A stretch of DNA of 64,000 nt. It comes from Leclercia adecarboxylata (lineage in GTDB: Bacteria > Pseudomonadota > Gammaproteobacteria > Enterobacterales > Enterobacteriaceae). Below the pieces are notes generated by a model. The model did not search any database and was not told the DNA's origin. It saw only the letters and a program-made list of their open reading frames with translations. The stretch is from the NCBI GenBank assembly GCA_002360945.1, contig DERO01000007.1, forward strand, positions 175,501 through 239,500, given 5' to 3'. The translations under genes and the position numbers were made by a program. Within the stretch, counting starts at the first letter, position 1, and each line of letters begins with the position of its first letter. Shown piece after piece: positions 44,157 to 54,372 of this stretch.

Positions 44157-46262
44157 TTATTCCGTAATAGAAAAATATTCGGATTCTTGTTCTGTAGAAT
44201 CGTTAAGCACGTACCAGGCATGCTTAAACGCAGGCCATCTGACATCCTCAAACGCCATTCTTCCTGGATTTATTCTCCGTGTAACCTCTTCTGCATTATC
44301 ATGAGTTACTCCCTTATCAGCCCAAAAATTGATCCCTAACTTTCCTGAGGCCACTAATCGTCTATCTCGTCTTATATACTTTTGTTTGCTGGACCAATAA
44401 TAACCTCCAGCATCAAATGCAAAAAATGCATTCTCTACGATCAATTTATTATGGGGTTCTGTAGTAAAATAATTGGAACCTGAACCTTGTCTATATTCAC
44501 TGTAACTACCATAATTAGCCCTTCCAGTTAAATGAATAGATCCTCGCCCTTTAAATCGAGCCCCATCACCAATCAATGTATTCCCTAATTTACCACCCTG
44601 ATCAGTGCCAGGATCGTAGTGCTCAGCAAAATAGTTCGCAGTACCTAACTCGATTAAACTATCGAACCGCCCGGTTTCAGTTGCCATTTGCCCGAAGAAA
44701 TGTGCAATTCTGATTGATGTGTTAATTCCGTATTTATTTAGGATTTTAGGAAGAGCCTCATTTATGGCCGCTGGACGTTTAACATCCCCTGCGCTATTCG
44801 TTCCCTCTTCTGTTAAACGCTTTGTCAATTCATCAAAAGATAATGGATTTCGACGTTCATAAACAGTCACTGGTGATGCTTGATATTTTCTGACCAATTT
44901 AATAATATCGTTCAGACTTAGCCAACTGCAAAGTCTCATATGTGTAATAAAATCTACAGGATTGAAATACCACAACTTGCTACTACTGAGTGCCCCGGGA
45001 TCAAAGCACAACGCTTCTGCATGAGCCTTAAATTTTGCATAAGCTGCTTCCGTCATCGGAGCACGCTCATCATTCCCCGTTTTCAGCCATGAAAAACGGG
45101 TGTCGAAAGTACTTTTCTCCCGTTCAAACGGGAAATGACAGATTAACTTTCCACCCTGATTATTGTACTCCCCATCCTCCTGCAACTTCTTGATTATGGA
45201 TGAGTTACACTGACTATTACTGTCAGTATCGTCATCTACCAGTTGCCAGCCGGTCCAGTGTGGAAAATCAGCGTCACTGAATTTTTTAATATTCGTATCA
45301 GCGAGATTGACCACCCCTTTGCCACCCGGGTAACTGACCGTCATCCATAATGGCGCATCTGCCGGTACCAGCGTTTCATGCTCCGTATTGATCACCCGGC
45401 CAAAACGAAGCAGTTCAAACCCGGCGCTGGGGCTATCCTTATAATTCCGCATCGCGGTTTTATAGAGATTATATTCGTAGTCTTCACCGTCAGCATTAAC
45501 CAGGGGGTCACCCAGCAGATCATACTTCCCGTCAGTCTGCGTATTTTTCTGTCGGGTCACCATCGTGCAGTTGCCTTGTGCCAGAGTCATACTGACATAC
45601 AGGGGCGCACTGCTGGTATACAGCTCAGAAAGCCCGGTTATGGAAGTACCGTTATCTGCAGGTGCCTTGTCATAAAACTTCGTTCCGGTCGGAAGGTAAA
45701 AGTGAATATCGCCATAAACTGCATCGGTCCGGCCATCTTCCGATACGTCCAGTTCACGGGTCTTTCTGCCTGTCAGCTTGCTGATATTGTCGTCATCACA
45801 AAAAATCTGGAAATGGAATTCATTCTGACCATTGCACATTCCTGAAGAGCCCAGGGGCGCTTTACGGTAGATTTTTGCATCCTGCTTTATTTCTGCCTCC
45901 AGAAATTTCATATGCATACACAGTGAATAGAATACGACCTTCCCGTCTTCTCCGCTTCCTGTCTCCGTTTCATGCTTCAGCAACACATAGCCATTATCTG
46001 TCGCTCCGAGATAATTGAGCGGTTCTGCATTTTTCGAGGATGATGGCTGGCGGAAAGAAATCACCACGCCATCAGCAATTGCCCGTATTTTTTCATTAGG
46101 CGTTCCACTGTCTGTATGTGTAATGTGAACGCCACCATGCCAGGATTCTGCTCCGTTTAACGGGAATCCCTGAACTGAATTTACCGGCATCATTGCACCA
46201 GTCCAGTCCGCATCAGACTGGGATGCAGTTCTGTTTCTCAGAAATGGTGGGCTGATAATCAT
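44157..46262 (-). CDS. T6SS peptidoglycan effector: M23-like N-domain, GH19 C-domain
   Basis: 701 residues. Residues ~38-155 resemble an M23/LytM peptidase (WHGGVHITHTDSGTP, IRAIADGVV, EFHFQIF), but the canonical H-x3-D is H42-x3-H46 and the HxH is E148-x-H150. A middle part of unknown fold (about 160-500) includes a Cys pair. Residues ~515-690 are a GH19 (lysozyme/chitinase-like) domain: HFFGQMATETGRF with catalytic Glu529, then GDGARFKGRGSIHLTGRANY. It follows vgrG by 14 bases and precedes an exported immunity-type gene, so it is most likely VgrG cargo that attacks the cell wall in the target periplasm. Confidence 0.88.
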   Translation of the reverse strand: MIISPPFLRNRTASQSDADWTGAMMPVNSVQGFPLNGAESWHGGVHITHTDSGTPNEKIRAIADGVVISFRQPSSSKNAEPLNYLGATDNGYVLLKHETETGSGEDGKVVFYSLCMHMKFLEAEIKQDAKIYRKAPLGSSGMCNGQNEFHFQIFCDDDNISKLTGRKTRELDVSEDGRTDAVYGDIHFYLPTGTKFYDKAPADNGTSITGLSELYTSSAPLYVSMTLAQGNCTMVTRQKNTQTDGKYDLLGDPLVNADGEDYEYNLYKTAMRNYKDSPSAGFELLRFGRVINTEHETLVPADAPLWMTVSYPGGKGVVNLADTNIKKFSDADFPHWTGWQLVDDDTDSNSQCNSSIIKKLQEDGEYNNQGGKLICHFPFEREKSTFDTRFSWLKTGNDERAPMTEAAYAKFKAHAEALCFDPGALSSSKLWYFNPVDFITHMRLCSWLSLNDIIKLVRKYQASPVTVYERRNPLSFDELTKRLTEEGTNSAGDVKRPAAINEALPKILNKYGINTSIRIAHFFGQMATETGRFDSLIELGTANYFAEHYDPGTDQGGKLGNTLIGDGARFKGRGSIHLTGRANYGSYSEYRQGSGSNYFTTEPHNKLIVENAFFAFDAGGYYWSSKQKYIRRDRRLVASGKLGINFWADKGVTHDNAEEVTRRINPGRMAFEDVRWPAFKHAWYVLNDSTEQESEYFSITE

Positions 46263-46276
46263 GTTATGACTCCGTG

Positions 46277-48709
46277 TCAGGAAAAAAGGAAATAACTGGC
46301 TGACTCTGTTGCTTCCGGACCAACACCCGGGACATCTTCATCTTTGTCTGGTTTTTCTTGCTGGTTGTCACCGGAGCGGGCAGGCTCTGCAGCTACCGGG
46401 GCAATACTCGGAAAATCTTCTGGTTTATTTGCCTTCTGCTGCCGGTCATAAAATCCCGCCCGTGTCCGGTAATCCCCGAGCGTCGCCGCCTCAATCGCAT
46501 TCGCGTCCAGTGTGATATAACTCCCGCCACCGTTCAGCGTGATCTTTTTCTTCGCAAGGATTTTGATTTCATCTTCCGTGCTGACGATGCTGATTTCTTT
46601 ACGTGCCAGCAGTTCCATTAGGTCGTTCTGTGCCTGTACCTGCACCGGCCCCTGGTTCGCAATGAGCTTGATCCCCAGCTTGCGCACAAACACGCTCAGG
46701 GCACTGCCCACCCCGATGAACAGATTTTTCACCACGCTGACGTCCGCATTTTTACCCGCCGTGGCAATCAGGTTCTGGCCGGCAGATACCTGCAGATGTT
46801 GGCCGCTGGTCAGCGCCATACCGTCCGGGGCGCTCATCAGCAGCACCGATTTTTTAAGGTCCGTCAGCTGCTGCTCCAGCAGTTTAATTTGCGCCTGAAG
46901 GTCGGCCGGGTTCGCGGTCGCCTTCTGCGCGTCACCGGAGAGGGATGTCATCTGCTCCCGGGCGGCACCCAGATTGCTGACCGCAGGCTGCATCTCCAGC
47001 ACCTGGCCCTGCGCCTGCGTCTGCCCGTCCGCCGAGATGAATATTCCTTTCTGCGCACGAATAGCGCCCCAGCTGTCGGTCCTGAGCTCAAAGCCTTCCC
47101 CGCGCTGTTGTTTCTCGCTGTCGACCAGGTGTCCGAGGTTGAGCTGGCTCTTGCCGCCGTACTCCGTGCTGACCTTGATATGCTCTTTTCCCCGCTCATC
47201 GTCGAGGCGGATTTTGTTGTTCGCCGGGGTGCGCAGGACGTTACGTTTGTAGTTGCGGATGGTGACGTGGTCGCCGTGGGCCGAGTCGTGCAGCACCCCG
47301 GAGATGTACGGCCGGTCCGGGTTACCGTCCTCAAAGCCAATCGCCACTTCGGTGCCCGTCAGCAGCGGCAGGTGCAGACCGTAAGTGTCCCCGGCATACG
47401 GCCGGGACTGGCGGACCCACAGGCTCTCGAACCCGGACTCCCAGCTGTCGCGGTCGAACAGCATGTTGACGCGGTAGCGGCCGTCTTTATCGATATGGCT
47501 GTAGGTATCATTTTCAGTGGTGCTGGTGACGCGGGCCGGTAATGTGCCGGCCATCACCGGCCGTGGTCCGGGCTCCGGGCGGAAACTGAAATCAGCGCTG
47601 TCCGGGATACCGTCAAACCTGATGCCGAAGTCCTCATCACGCCGGGCATGGCTGTGCATCGCCGTTATCACCACACCCTGAGCAAACACCTCCGCCACTT
47701 CGTATCCGCCGGTGACTTTCAGAATCTGCCCCGGAGACAGGGTCGGACAGCTGGTGATGGCCCGGGTCCGGGTCTGGCCATTCAGGTAGCGCTCATGGCG
47801 GATGCGGGCGTAAAACGCCCCGGACTCCGGGGCCGGATTGCGGTCATGGGAAGTTCCCGCCGTCAGATAGTTATCGCCGTAGTGGTAGGCCTCACCACAG
47901 GTGGTGGCATCCCCGCGGGTCACATCCACAAGGGTGTTCATGTCTGCGGTAGCCTGGCGGTAGTTGTAGTCGCGGGTGCTGACCTGCTTCTGCACCACAT
48001 TATGATGGCTCTCCATGCCCCACACAGAGTCCACACCCTTTGAGTGCTGCCCGGACGGCGGCACCGACGGCAACGTCAGGCCTTGTTCATACCCCTGCTG
48101 ACCGTCGTAAAACTCCACCACGTCAATGTTCAGGCGCGTGTCTGTGGTAAAGCGGAACCAGATACCCACCTCACCCAGAAGACGGGTGATGAAGTGCAGG
48201 TCGTCCTCACCGTACTGCATCACCTGCTCACGGCGTGGATATTCTTTACTGAGCGAGAAGAGGAAATCCTGTCCTCTGAAGCTGTGACGCTCACGCAGGA
48301 TTTTTTCCACAATCTGCGGGACCGACATATCCTGGTAGATGGCGTTCTGGTGCGAGCGGTCAAGCAGCGCCAGGCGTGGCCGGAGCGTCAGGGCATAACG
48401 GGTTTCATCTTCTGAGGTGCTGAGACGTTCAAAGCCGGTCACCACACCCTGAATCACCCGCACCGGCAGCTGCAGCTTAATGCCGAAGCCCTGGTCCACC
48501 GGGGCCTGCAGCGTCAGGGAGGCCGCTTTCATCAGCATCATCTCTTTGCTGATGGCATGGTCACCACTGGTGAACTCAATCCGGTAGCTGAACGGCGTGC
48601 TCAGGGCTTCATCGCCCTCAAACGCCAGCACATCGAGCTCTGCTTCACATCCCTTCACCGAAAGCAGGTGATGGCTGTGGCTGAATCTTAGCGGCAGGCT
48701 GATGCTCAT
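46277..48709 (-). CDS. vgrG: VgrG spike protein
   Basis: 810 residues. The gp27-like N-terminal region (1-~380) and the gp5/OB region (ARVTSTTENDTYSHIDKDGRYRV-type, with WVRQSRPYAGDTYGLHLPLLTGTEV) are followed by a DUF2345 beta-helix region (SAGQNLIATAGKNADVSV). The Pro/Glu-rich tail (about 760-810) ends YFLFS and probably carries the downstream effector. Its ATG overlaps the clpV stop by four bases (ATGA). Confidence 0.95.
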   Translation of the reverse strand: MSISLPLRFSHSHHLLSVKGCEAELDVLAFEGDEALSTPFSYRIEFTSGDHAISKEMMLMKAASLTLQAPVDQGFGIKLQLPVRVIQGVVTGFERLSTSEDETRYALTLRPRLALLDRSHQNAIYQDMSVPQIVEKILRERHSFRGQDFLFSLSKEYPRREQVMQYGEDDLHFITRLLGEVGIWFRFTTDTRLNIDVVEFYDGQQGYEQGLTLPSVPPSGQHSKGVDSVWGMESHHNVVQKQVSTRDYNYRQATADMNTLVDVTRGDATTCGEAYHYGDNYLTAGTSHDRNPAPESGAFYARIRHERYLNGQTRTRAITSCPTLSPGQILKVTGGYEVAEVFAQGVVITAMHSHARRDEDFGIRFDGIPDSADFSFRPEPGPRPVMAGTLPARVTSTTENDTYSHIDKDGRYRVNMLFDRDSWESGFESLWVRQSRPYAGDTYGLHLPLLTGTEVAIGFEDGNPDRPYISGVLHDSAHGDHVTIRNYKRNVLRTPANNKIRLDDERGKEHIKVSTEYGGKSQLNLGHLVDSEKQQRGEGFELRTDSWGAIRAQKGIFISADGQTQAQGQVLEMQPAVSNLGAAREQMTSLSGDAQKATANPADLQAQIKLLEQQLTDLKKSVLLMSAPDGMALTSGQHLQVSAGQNLIATAGKNADVSVVKNLFIGVGSALSVFVRKLGIKLIANQGPVQVQAQNDLMELLARKEISIVSTEDEIKILAKKKITLNGGGSYITLDANAIEAATLGDYRTRAGFYDRQQKANKPEDFPSIAPVAAEPARSGDNQQEKPDKDEDVPGVGPEATESASYFLFS

Positions 48710-51348
48710 GCGTACACTCCACGATCAAACTCCAGTACGATACCCTCTCCTTCATCCCAGCCCAGCATCAGACTCTGCGGCTTCTGCCCTGCAGCCATAT
48801 AGCCCAGCAACTGCTGGCTCAGCACAGGCAGAATCTGCTGATTCAGCAGACTGTCGACGTTACGCGCACCGGTATCCGGCAACAGACAGGCATCGGTCAA
48901 CGCGTCATACAGACTTTCGCCGATCTCCGTCTTCATACCGTAGTGGCGAGCCAGTCGTTTGCTCACCTGGTTCAGTTTCATCCCGACAATGGTGCGCATC
49001 GCGGCTTGGGCCAATGGTCGATAAATCACCGTCTGGAAACGCGCCAGCAGCGCAGGCTGGAAGTGGTCCCGCAGGACCGGGCGCAGCAGCTCATGCAGGT
49101 CTGCTTCTGTGGCTTCCGGCTGCTCTTCCAGCAACTGCATGATGAGGTCACTGCCGAGGTTCGACGTCATCAGGATAACGGTGTTGCGGAAGTCGATTTC
49201 ACGCCCTTCGCCGTCGCGCATAAAGCCCCGATCAAAGACCTGATAGAACAAGTTCATTACGTCCCGGTGCGCCTTTTCCACTTCATCCAGCAGCACCACG
49301 CTGTACGGGCGTTTGCGAACCGCTTCGGTGAGAATGCCGCCCTGACCGTAGCCGACGTAGCCTGGAGGTGAGCCCTTTAGCTGGGAAACGGTGTGCGGCT
49401 CCTGGTACTCGGAGAGGTTGATGGTGATAAGGGATTTTTCGCCGCCAAAGAGTTCATCGGCCAGTGCCAGCGCGGTTTCGGTTTTACCGGTACCGCTCGG
49501 GCCGGTGAGCAGGAATACGCCCTGCGGACCGTTTTCCGGGGCAAGGCCGGTTTTTGAGGCGCGCAGACGTTGCGCGATGGCATTAAGGGCCGTGTCCTGA
49601 CCCACTACCCGTTTCCCGAGGCTTTCTTCCAGATTCAGCAGCTCCGTCTGCTCATCCTTCATTAATGAAGAGAGCGGCACCCCGGTCCAGTCGGCGATCA
49701 CAGTGGCGACGGTGCCTGCATCCACGTCCAGGCCCAGCAACGGGTTACCCTGCTGAACGGTGGTAAGCTGGCTCTGCAGGGCAGCGATTTCTGCCTGACG
49801 GGAGATGTCCGTACGACAGGCCATTAGTTCTCCGGTGAGTTTCAGCTCCTGGCCGTACTGCGTTTCCAGGATATCAAGCTCGAGGATAATGCGGATTTCT
49901 TCCTGCTCGATGATTGTCAGACGTTCGTTGCTAGTGCAATTGCCAAGGGCAATATCTTCCAGCAGCGCCTGCTTCTCCATATCCAGCGCAGTGAGCTGCG
50001 CCTTCATGCGGGTCAGCTGTTCAGGCACGGTATCGAGGCTCATGCGGATGCGGGCCGAGGCAGTGTCCAGCAGATCCACCGCCTTGTCCGGCAACTGGCG
50101 ACCTGTCAGGTAGCGTCTGGACAGCGTGACGGCGGCTTTAACGGCCTCATCGGTGATCTATACACCGTGGTGTTCTGCGTATCGCGATTTCAGACCTCGC
50201 AGCATCAGACAGGCGGTGTCGTCGTCCGGCTCGTCTACTTTCACCATCTGGAAGCGACGCTCGAGGGCGGCATCACGCTCAAAGTATTGTTTGTACTCGC
50301 TCCAGGTGGTGGCCGCGATGGTCCGGAGCTCGCCGCGGGCCAGCGCGGGCTTCAGCAGGTTGGCTGCATCCGCTCCGCCCGCCTGATTGCCCGCCCCGAT
50401 AATGGTGTGGGCCTCGTCGATAAACAGCAGGACCGGTGAAGGAGACTGCTGCACTGCTTCAATGATGTTTTTCAGCCGCTGCTCAAATTCACCTTTAACA
50501 CCCGCTCCTGCCTGCAACAGACCAAGATCCAGGGTGCGTACACTCACTGGCTTAAGGCTGTCCGGTACGTTACCTTCAGCAATACGCAGCGCCAGTCCTT
50601 CCACCAGCGCAGTTTTACCAACACCAGGCTCACCGACCAGAATGGGGTTGTTTTTGCGGCGACGGGAGAGAATATCCACCATCTTACGGATTTCATTGTC
50701 GCGACCAAACACCGGATCGATTTTGCCATCGCGGGCGCGAGCGGTGACGTCGAGGGTAAACTTATCCAGCGCGTTCTGCAGTGCCGGAGTCAGCTCGCCT
50801 TCTTTGATATCGGCATTGACCGGACGGCCTACAAACTCCACCTCTCCGCCGTGCGCCAGTTCCGCTTCCTGCTGTGCTTCCGGGCGCTCATCAGACTGCG
50901 CATCCAGCAACGGGCGCAGGCGCTCAAGCTGGCTTTGTCCCAGAGTCAGCAGCGGCCATAAACCGTCGCAGCGCACCTGTTTCGGTTTTTCCACCAGCGC
51001 CATCAGCAGGTGAACGCTGCGGATCTGTTCTTCACCCGCCAGCGAGGCACGCAGCCATGCGTCCTGCATCAGAACCTGAATGCTGTCCGAGAGCTGCGGG
51101 CGACTACGAACAGAGCGTGGAAGCGTATCCATATGTGCCAGTAAATCCTGCCATATCGCGTCCATATCCCACTCATAACGACGGGCCAGAACCGTCAGAT
51201 CGCCCTCGCCTTGCTCCAGCAGCTTAAGCAGCCAGTGCTCGGGCAGGATTTCCGCGTGAGCCCGGGTCTGGCATAGTGAGGCGGCGCCTTCCATGGCGCG
51301 GGCACAGTAGGGATTTAGACGGCGTAACAGGACGGCTGGATTTTCCAT
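48706..51348 (-). pseudogene. clpV: ClpV (TssH) AAA+ ATPase, interrupted by an in-frame amber codon
   Basis: The whole frame is 880 codons, normal for ClpV, which disassembles contracted sheaths. Codon 397 (50158-50160) is TAG, in GV-stop-ITDEAVKAA, where relatives have a Leu. The frame is otherwise intact on both sides. The N-piece (396 aa) has the N-domain and first Walker A (GEPGVGKTAL) and Walker B (LLFIDEAHT). The C-piece has the middle domain and the second ATPase (GPSGTGKTETAL, VVLLDEVEKAH). A TTG at 50094 could restart translation but has no convincing site. Truncation, rare read-through or a sequencing error are all possible. Confidence 0.9.
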
Positions 51349-51479
51349 GAGACTCTCTCTTTATCAGTTCCGGACACGCTACCGCCCATCGCTTTCCTGA
51401 AGACAGGAACCCAAGCGCATAAGGTCAGGCAGTCAGATTGTTTTTTCTTTGCTGAATACCCGTCAGCGCAGGGATTCAG

Positions 51480-51507
51480 CAAAAAAAGCAGACGGATAAC
51501 CGTCTGC
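51480..51507 (-). terminator. Strong terminator after hcp
   Basis: GCAGACGG / CCGTCTGC with a TTAT loop, followed by seven U residues on the minus strand. It begins eight bases after the hcp stop, within the 167-base gap before clpV, so expression of clpV and the genes beyond depends on read-through or a second promoter. Confidence 0.88.
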
Positions 51508-51515
51508 TCAGGAAA

Positions 51516-52007
51516 TCAGGCAGTGGCGCGTTCATTCCAGGAATCGGAATGAATGATGTTGCCGTCCTTATAGGTCCAGGTGATTTTTTCGTAGCGCAGC
51601 TCAATCTGTTCCAGATGGTTGTGCTTCTCTTTGGATGGATCCTTGATGTCATGCATCAGCGGATTGACCTTCACCACCTTCACGTTCTCAAGCTTGGTAT
51701 TGAAGTACTCCACTTCCTGACCGGCATCGTTGATTTTGTACCACTTAAATTCCGCAGATTTCAGGGTCTGGCCGGTAGTGACCGCCTTGTACAGGTATGG
51801 GCTGGAGGAGTCGATTTCCTTGGTGAACAGGAACGGCGTGTGAATACGCGTGCCGGTCAGCTTGCCGGTGTTGTTATCGGTTGGGATGTACAGGTTATGT
51901 TCCTGAGCAACCACTTCGATGCTGCCTTCACGGTCCTTCACGTCCACGGAACCTTTGATGTCCGCACCGCCGTCGTCCTTCAACCACAGATAAACGGGTA
52001 TTGCCAT
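51516..52007 (-). CDS. hcp: Hcp (TssD), T6SS inner-tube protein
   Basis: 163 residues of the Hcp1 family (MAIPVYLWLKDDGGADIKGS start, LENVKVVKVNPLMHDIKDP, ELRYEKITWTYKDGNIIHSD end). It forms stacked hexameric rings that carry effectors and is found in the medium as the usual marker of activity. GGAG is well placed before the ATG. Confidence 0.97.
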   Translation of the reverse strand: MAIPVYLWLKDDGGADIKGSVDVKDREGSIEVVAQEHNLYIPTDNNTGKLTGTRIHTPFLFTKEIDSSSPYLYKAVTTGQTLKSAEFKWYKINDAGQEVEYFNTKLENVKVVKVNPLMHDIKDPSKEKHNHLEQIELRYEKITWTYKDGNIIHSDSWNERATA

Positions 52008-52012
52008 GTTAA

Positions 52013-53710
52013 TTACTCCATTTCATTTTCTGGGACGTCATCATCCTGAGATGGCGCCAGGGTGTTGCCCGGTAGCTGACAGGCATTCGCCTGCGGCACC
52101 AGACTGATTTCGACACGGCGGTTCAGCGCCCGGCCTTCCGGCGTGTCATTGGTGGCAACAGGGCGGTTTTCGCCATAACCCTGTACCGCAAAACAGATCT
52201 CCGGAACGTCACCGGTCTCGCGCATCCAGTTGCGAACGGATTCGGCGCGTTTAAGGGAAAGCGCCTGGTTGGATTTGTCATCGCCCACACTGTCGGTATG
52301 GCCCGCAACGACAATCAGCCAGCCGGGCTTCGCCTTGATGCCCACCAGCGAGTTGACCAGTAGCCTTGTTGAGTCGGGTTTCAGTGCCCATTTGCCGGTG
52401 TCGAAGAGGGACATGCTGTCGAGACGGACGATTTTTGGTGAGACCTGTTGTTTTACTGGCAGTGGAGGCGGGACATATGTGCGAATAGCCTCAAGCAACG
52501 GCAGGCGAAGACGTTCTCCGTGATACAGACCGAGGCTCATCTTCATCGGCTCACCGTTACGTGCCCACAGATCCAACAACGCCGCATCCTCACGCAACAA
52601 CGCCACCGCATTAGCCTTTGGCGCGTAATTGTCCATCGCAATCTGGTTGTAATGCTGAATGTCGAAGCTCACCCGCTGCAGTAACTGTTGGTTGTTCCAG
52701 GCGCTGGTGCACAGCGCGATGACGGTTGCGAGGGAGAACATACAAAATGCCCTTTGCAGAGCGCGGCTTCGCGACGTGATTCCACCGCCCTGTGGCAACA
52801 GTGGCAGGATAAAATCAGGTAGCGGAGTGTCATCCGGTGTTGCAACAGATTGCCAATCTGGCAGCAAATTCAGTGTGGTATGGCGTGACAGCCAGCGCAG
52901 CCATAGGCTGTCACCCAGAGCGGCCGCGCCGGAAGCGGTCATGTGATAAAGCATCATCGACGGAATCACAGTCGGCATATCGTCTGATGCCGCTCCAAGC
53001 GCGCTCAGTGCGTACTGTTTCACAAAGCGAGCATGAGCACTCATCCTCACCAGCATGGCGAGGCGATCTTCGCTGCCTTTTTGGGAAAGCCATGTCCCGA
53101 TGCTGCACGGCGCTTCATCTGCCTGCCACACCTGCATTGCCTCTCCGTTCAGCACTGTCTGCCAGAGTGGCCTGGTGACTGTCACCCCTGCCACCGTACT
53201 GTTCAGCAGTAACGGCACCGCCCGGTGGGTATCGCGCCGCACCTGGCTCAGCTGCCAGCGCAGTTCATAAAGCCGGGCCGTCATCGCCGCTTCATCACTT
53301 TCCCGCTGCGGACAGATGCGGAACATCACCACCAGTTGCGACACCAGTTCCGGGCGTTTCCACAGAAGGTAACGCACCGTCGGCTGTAGTTCTGTTGTGG
53401 CGATCTTCAGCCAGCAGCCCTGTGCGGTACGATATATCGCACCCGTTCCCGGCCAGTCGGCCACGTTGCCGCACACCAGCACCACTGGCAGGCGGTACGG
53501 TGCATCCGGTAGAGCGTGCAACCAGATATCATCCTTGAGTGGCTCTCCCACTCTGCGCCCGCTATAAATCCAGCCTGCGATAACGACCGTAGCGATCAGC
53601 AAAAGCGCAACGAGGTGCCCTCCGGAACTCAGCGGCAGAAAGAGCAGGCAAACCAGGGCGGCAAGCAGCCCGCCCCAGAGCCATAACAGCCGAAGATGAC
53701 GCACACTCAT
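52013..53710 (-). CDS. OmpA-domain inner-membrane T6SS protein (TagL-like)
   Basis: 565 residues. Two N-terminal membrane segments (about 9-27 and 31-48), a ~270-residue middle domain, a third segment (about 327-347) and a C-terminal OmpA/MotB-like peptidoglycan-binding domain (about 420-545; VAGHTDSVGDDKSNQALSLKRAESVRNWM, GENRPVATNDTPEGRALNRRVEI). TssL of this locus is short and lacks such a domain, so this protein probably anchors the membrane complex to the wall, as TagL does in enteroaggregative E. coli. It overlaps the tssL stop by four bases. Confidence 0.85.
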   Translation of the reverse strand: MSVRHLRLLWLWGGLLAALVCLLFLPLSSGGHLVALLLIATVVIAGWIYSGRRVGEPLKDDIWLHALPDAPYRLPVVLVCGNVADWPGTGAIYRTAQGCWLKIATTELQPTVRYLLWKRPELVSQLVVMFRICPQRESDEAAMTARLYELRWQLSQVRRDTHRAVPLLLNSTVAGVTVTRPLWQTVLNGEAMQVWQADEAPCSIGTWLSQKGSEDRLAMLVRMSAHARFVKQYALSALGAASDDMPTVIPSMMLYHMTASGAAALGDSLWLRWLSRHTTLNLLPDWQSVATPDDTPLPDFILPLLPQGGGITSRSRALQRAFCMFSLATVIALCTSAWNNQQLLQRVSFDIQHYNQIAMDNYAPKANAVALLREDAALLDLWARNGEPMKMSLGLYHGERLRLPLLEAIRTYVPPPLPVKQQVSPKIVRLDSMSLFDTGKWALKPDSTRLLVNSLVGIKAKPGWLIVVAGHTDSVGDDKSNQALSLKRAESVRNWMRETGDVPEICFAVQGYGENRPVATNDTPEGRALNRRVEISLVPQANACQLPGNTLAPSQDDDVPENEME

Positions 53711-54372
53711 TTCCCGGCTCCCGGCAGCAGCGTTAAAATGAGCTGATCAAGCCAGTGGTTCAGCCCCAGCCACAGCGCGGCCACCAGAGCAAGCGACAGT
53801 CCGATACAAACCGGCCACTGGCGTAACCAGTCAGTCAGCCCGCTGCGCCCGGCAATATTCGCCAGCACGGGCTGATCCTGAGCAGTCTCAAAGGGTGGCA
53901 CGCGCTCAGTCAGCGCCCGGACCAACTGCTCCCTGGCCGGGTCCTTAAGGGAATATCCCCCCTTAAATCCCAGCATCAGCACCCGGTGAAAACAGGTCAG
54001 CACCACTCTATCTGGTGCGGGTTCCCGCAGTACCTGGCGCATCCGCTCATACAGCGCATCTCCGGCATCCATGGTGCCGAAGTATTTCGCCTGCAGCGGG
54101 CGGTGATACCACACGATACAGGCATCATCTTCCACCTGACGTCCCTTGGCCGTTTCATCCATTAGCGCGCACCATGCATACAAAATATGCTGACGACTGG
54201 CGTCACTGACGTCCGCCTGCTCAAGCTGCTCCATCACCTTCTCGATATCGTCCACGCAGCGCTGCCAGAGAGTTTCGCCTTCGCCCTCAACCAGACGAGC
54301 GCCGAAGCGCAGTTCCGTTACCGTCAGCCAGGCATCCGCCATGAGGGCATCGATATCTATATCCTGTTTCAT
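53707..54372 (-). CDS. tssL: TssL, DotU/IcmH-type inner-membrane protein
   Basis: 221 residues. The cytoplasmic hook domain (LYAWCALMDETAKG, CFHRVLMLGFKGGYSL) is followed by one C-terminal membrane segment (near 185-205) and a short tail. There is no peptidoglycan-binding extension. It is coupled to tssK and the next gene by ATGA overlaps. Confidence 0.95.
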   Translation of the reverse strand: MKQDIDIDALMADAWLTVTELRFGARLVEGEGETLWQRCVDDIEKVMEQLEQADVSDASRQHILYAWCALMDETAKGRQVEDDACIVWYHRPLQAKYFGTMDAGDALYERMRQVLREPAPDRVVLTCFHRVLMLGFKGGYSLKDPAREQLVRALTERVPPFETAQDQPVLANIAGRSGLTDWLRQWPVCIGLSLALVAALWLGLNHWLDQLILTLLPGAGK

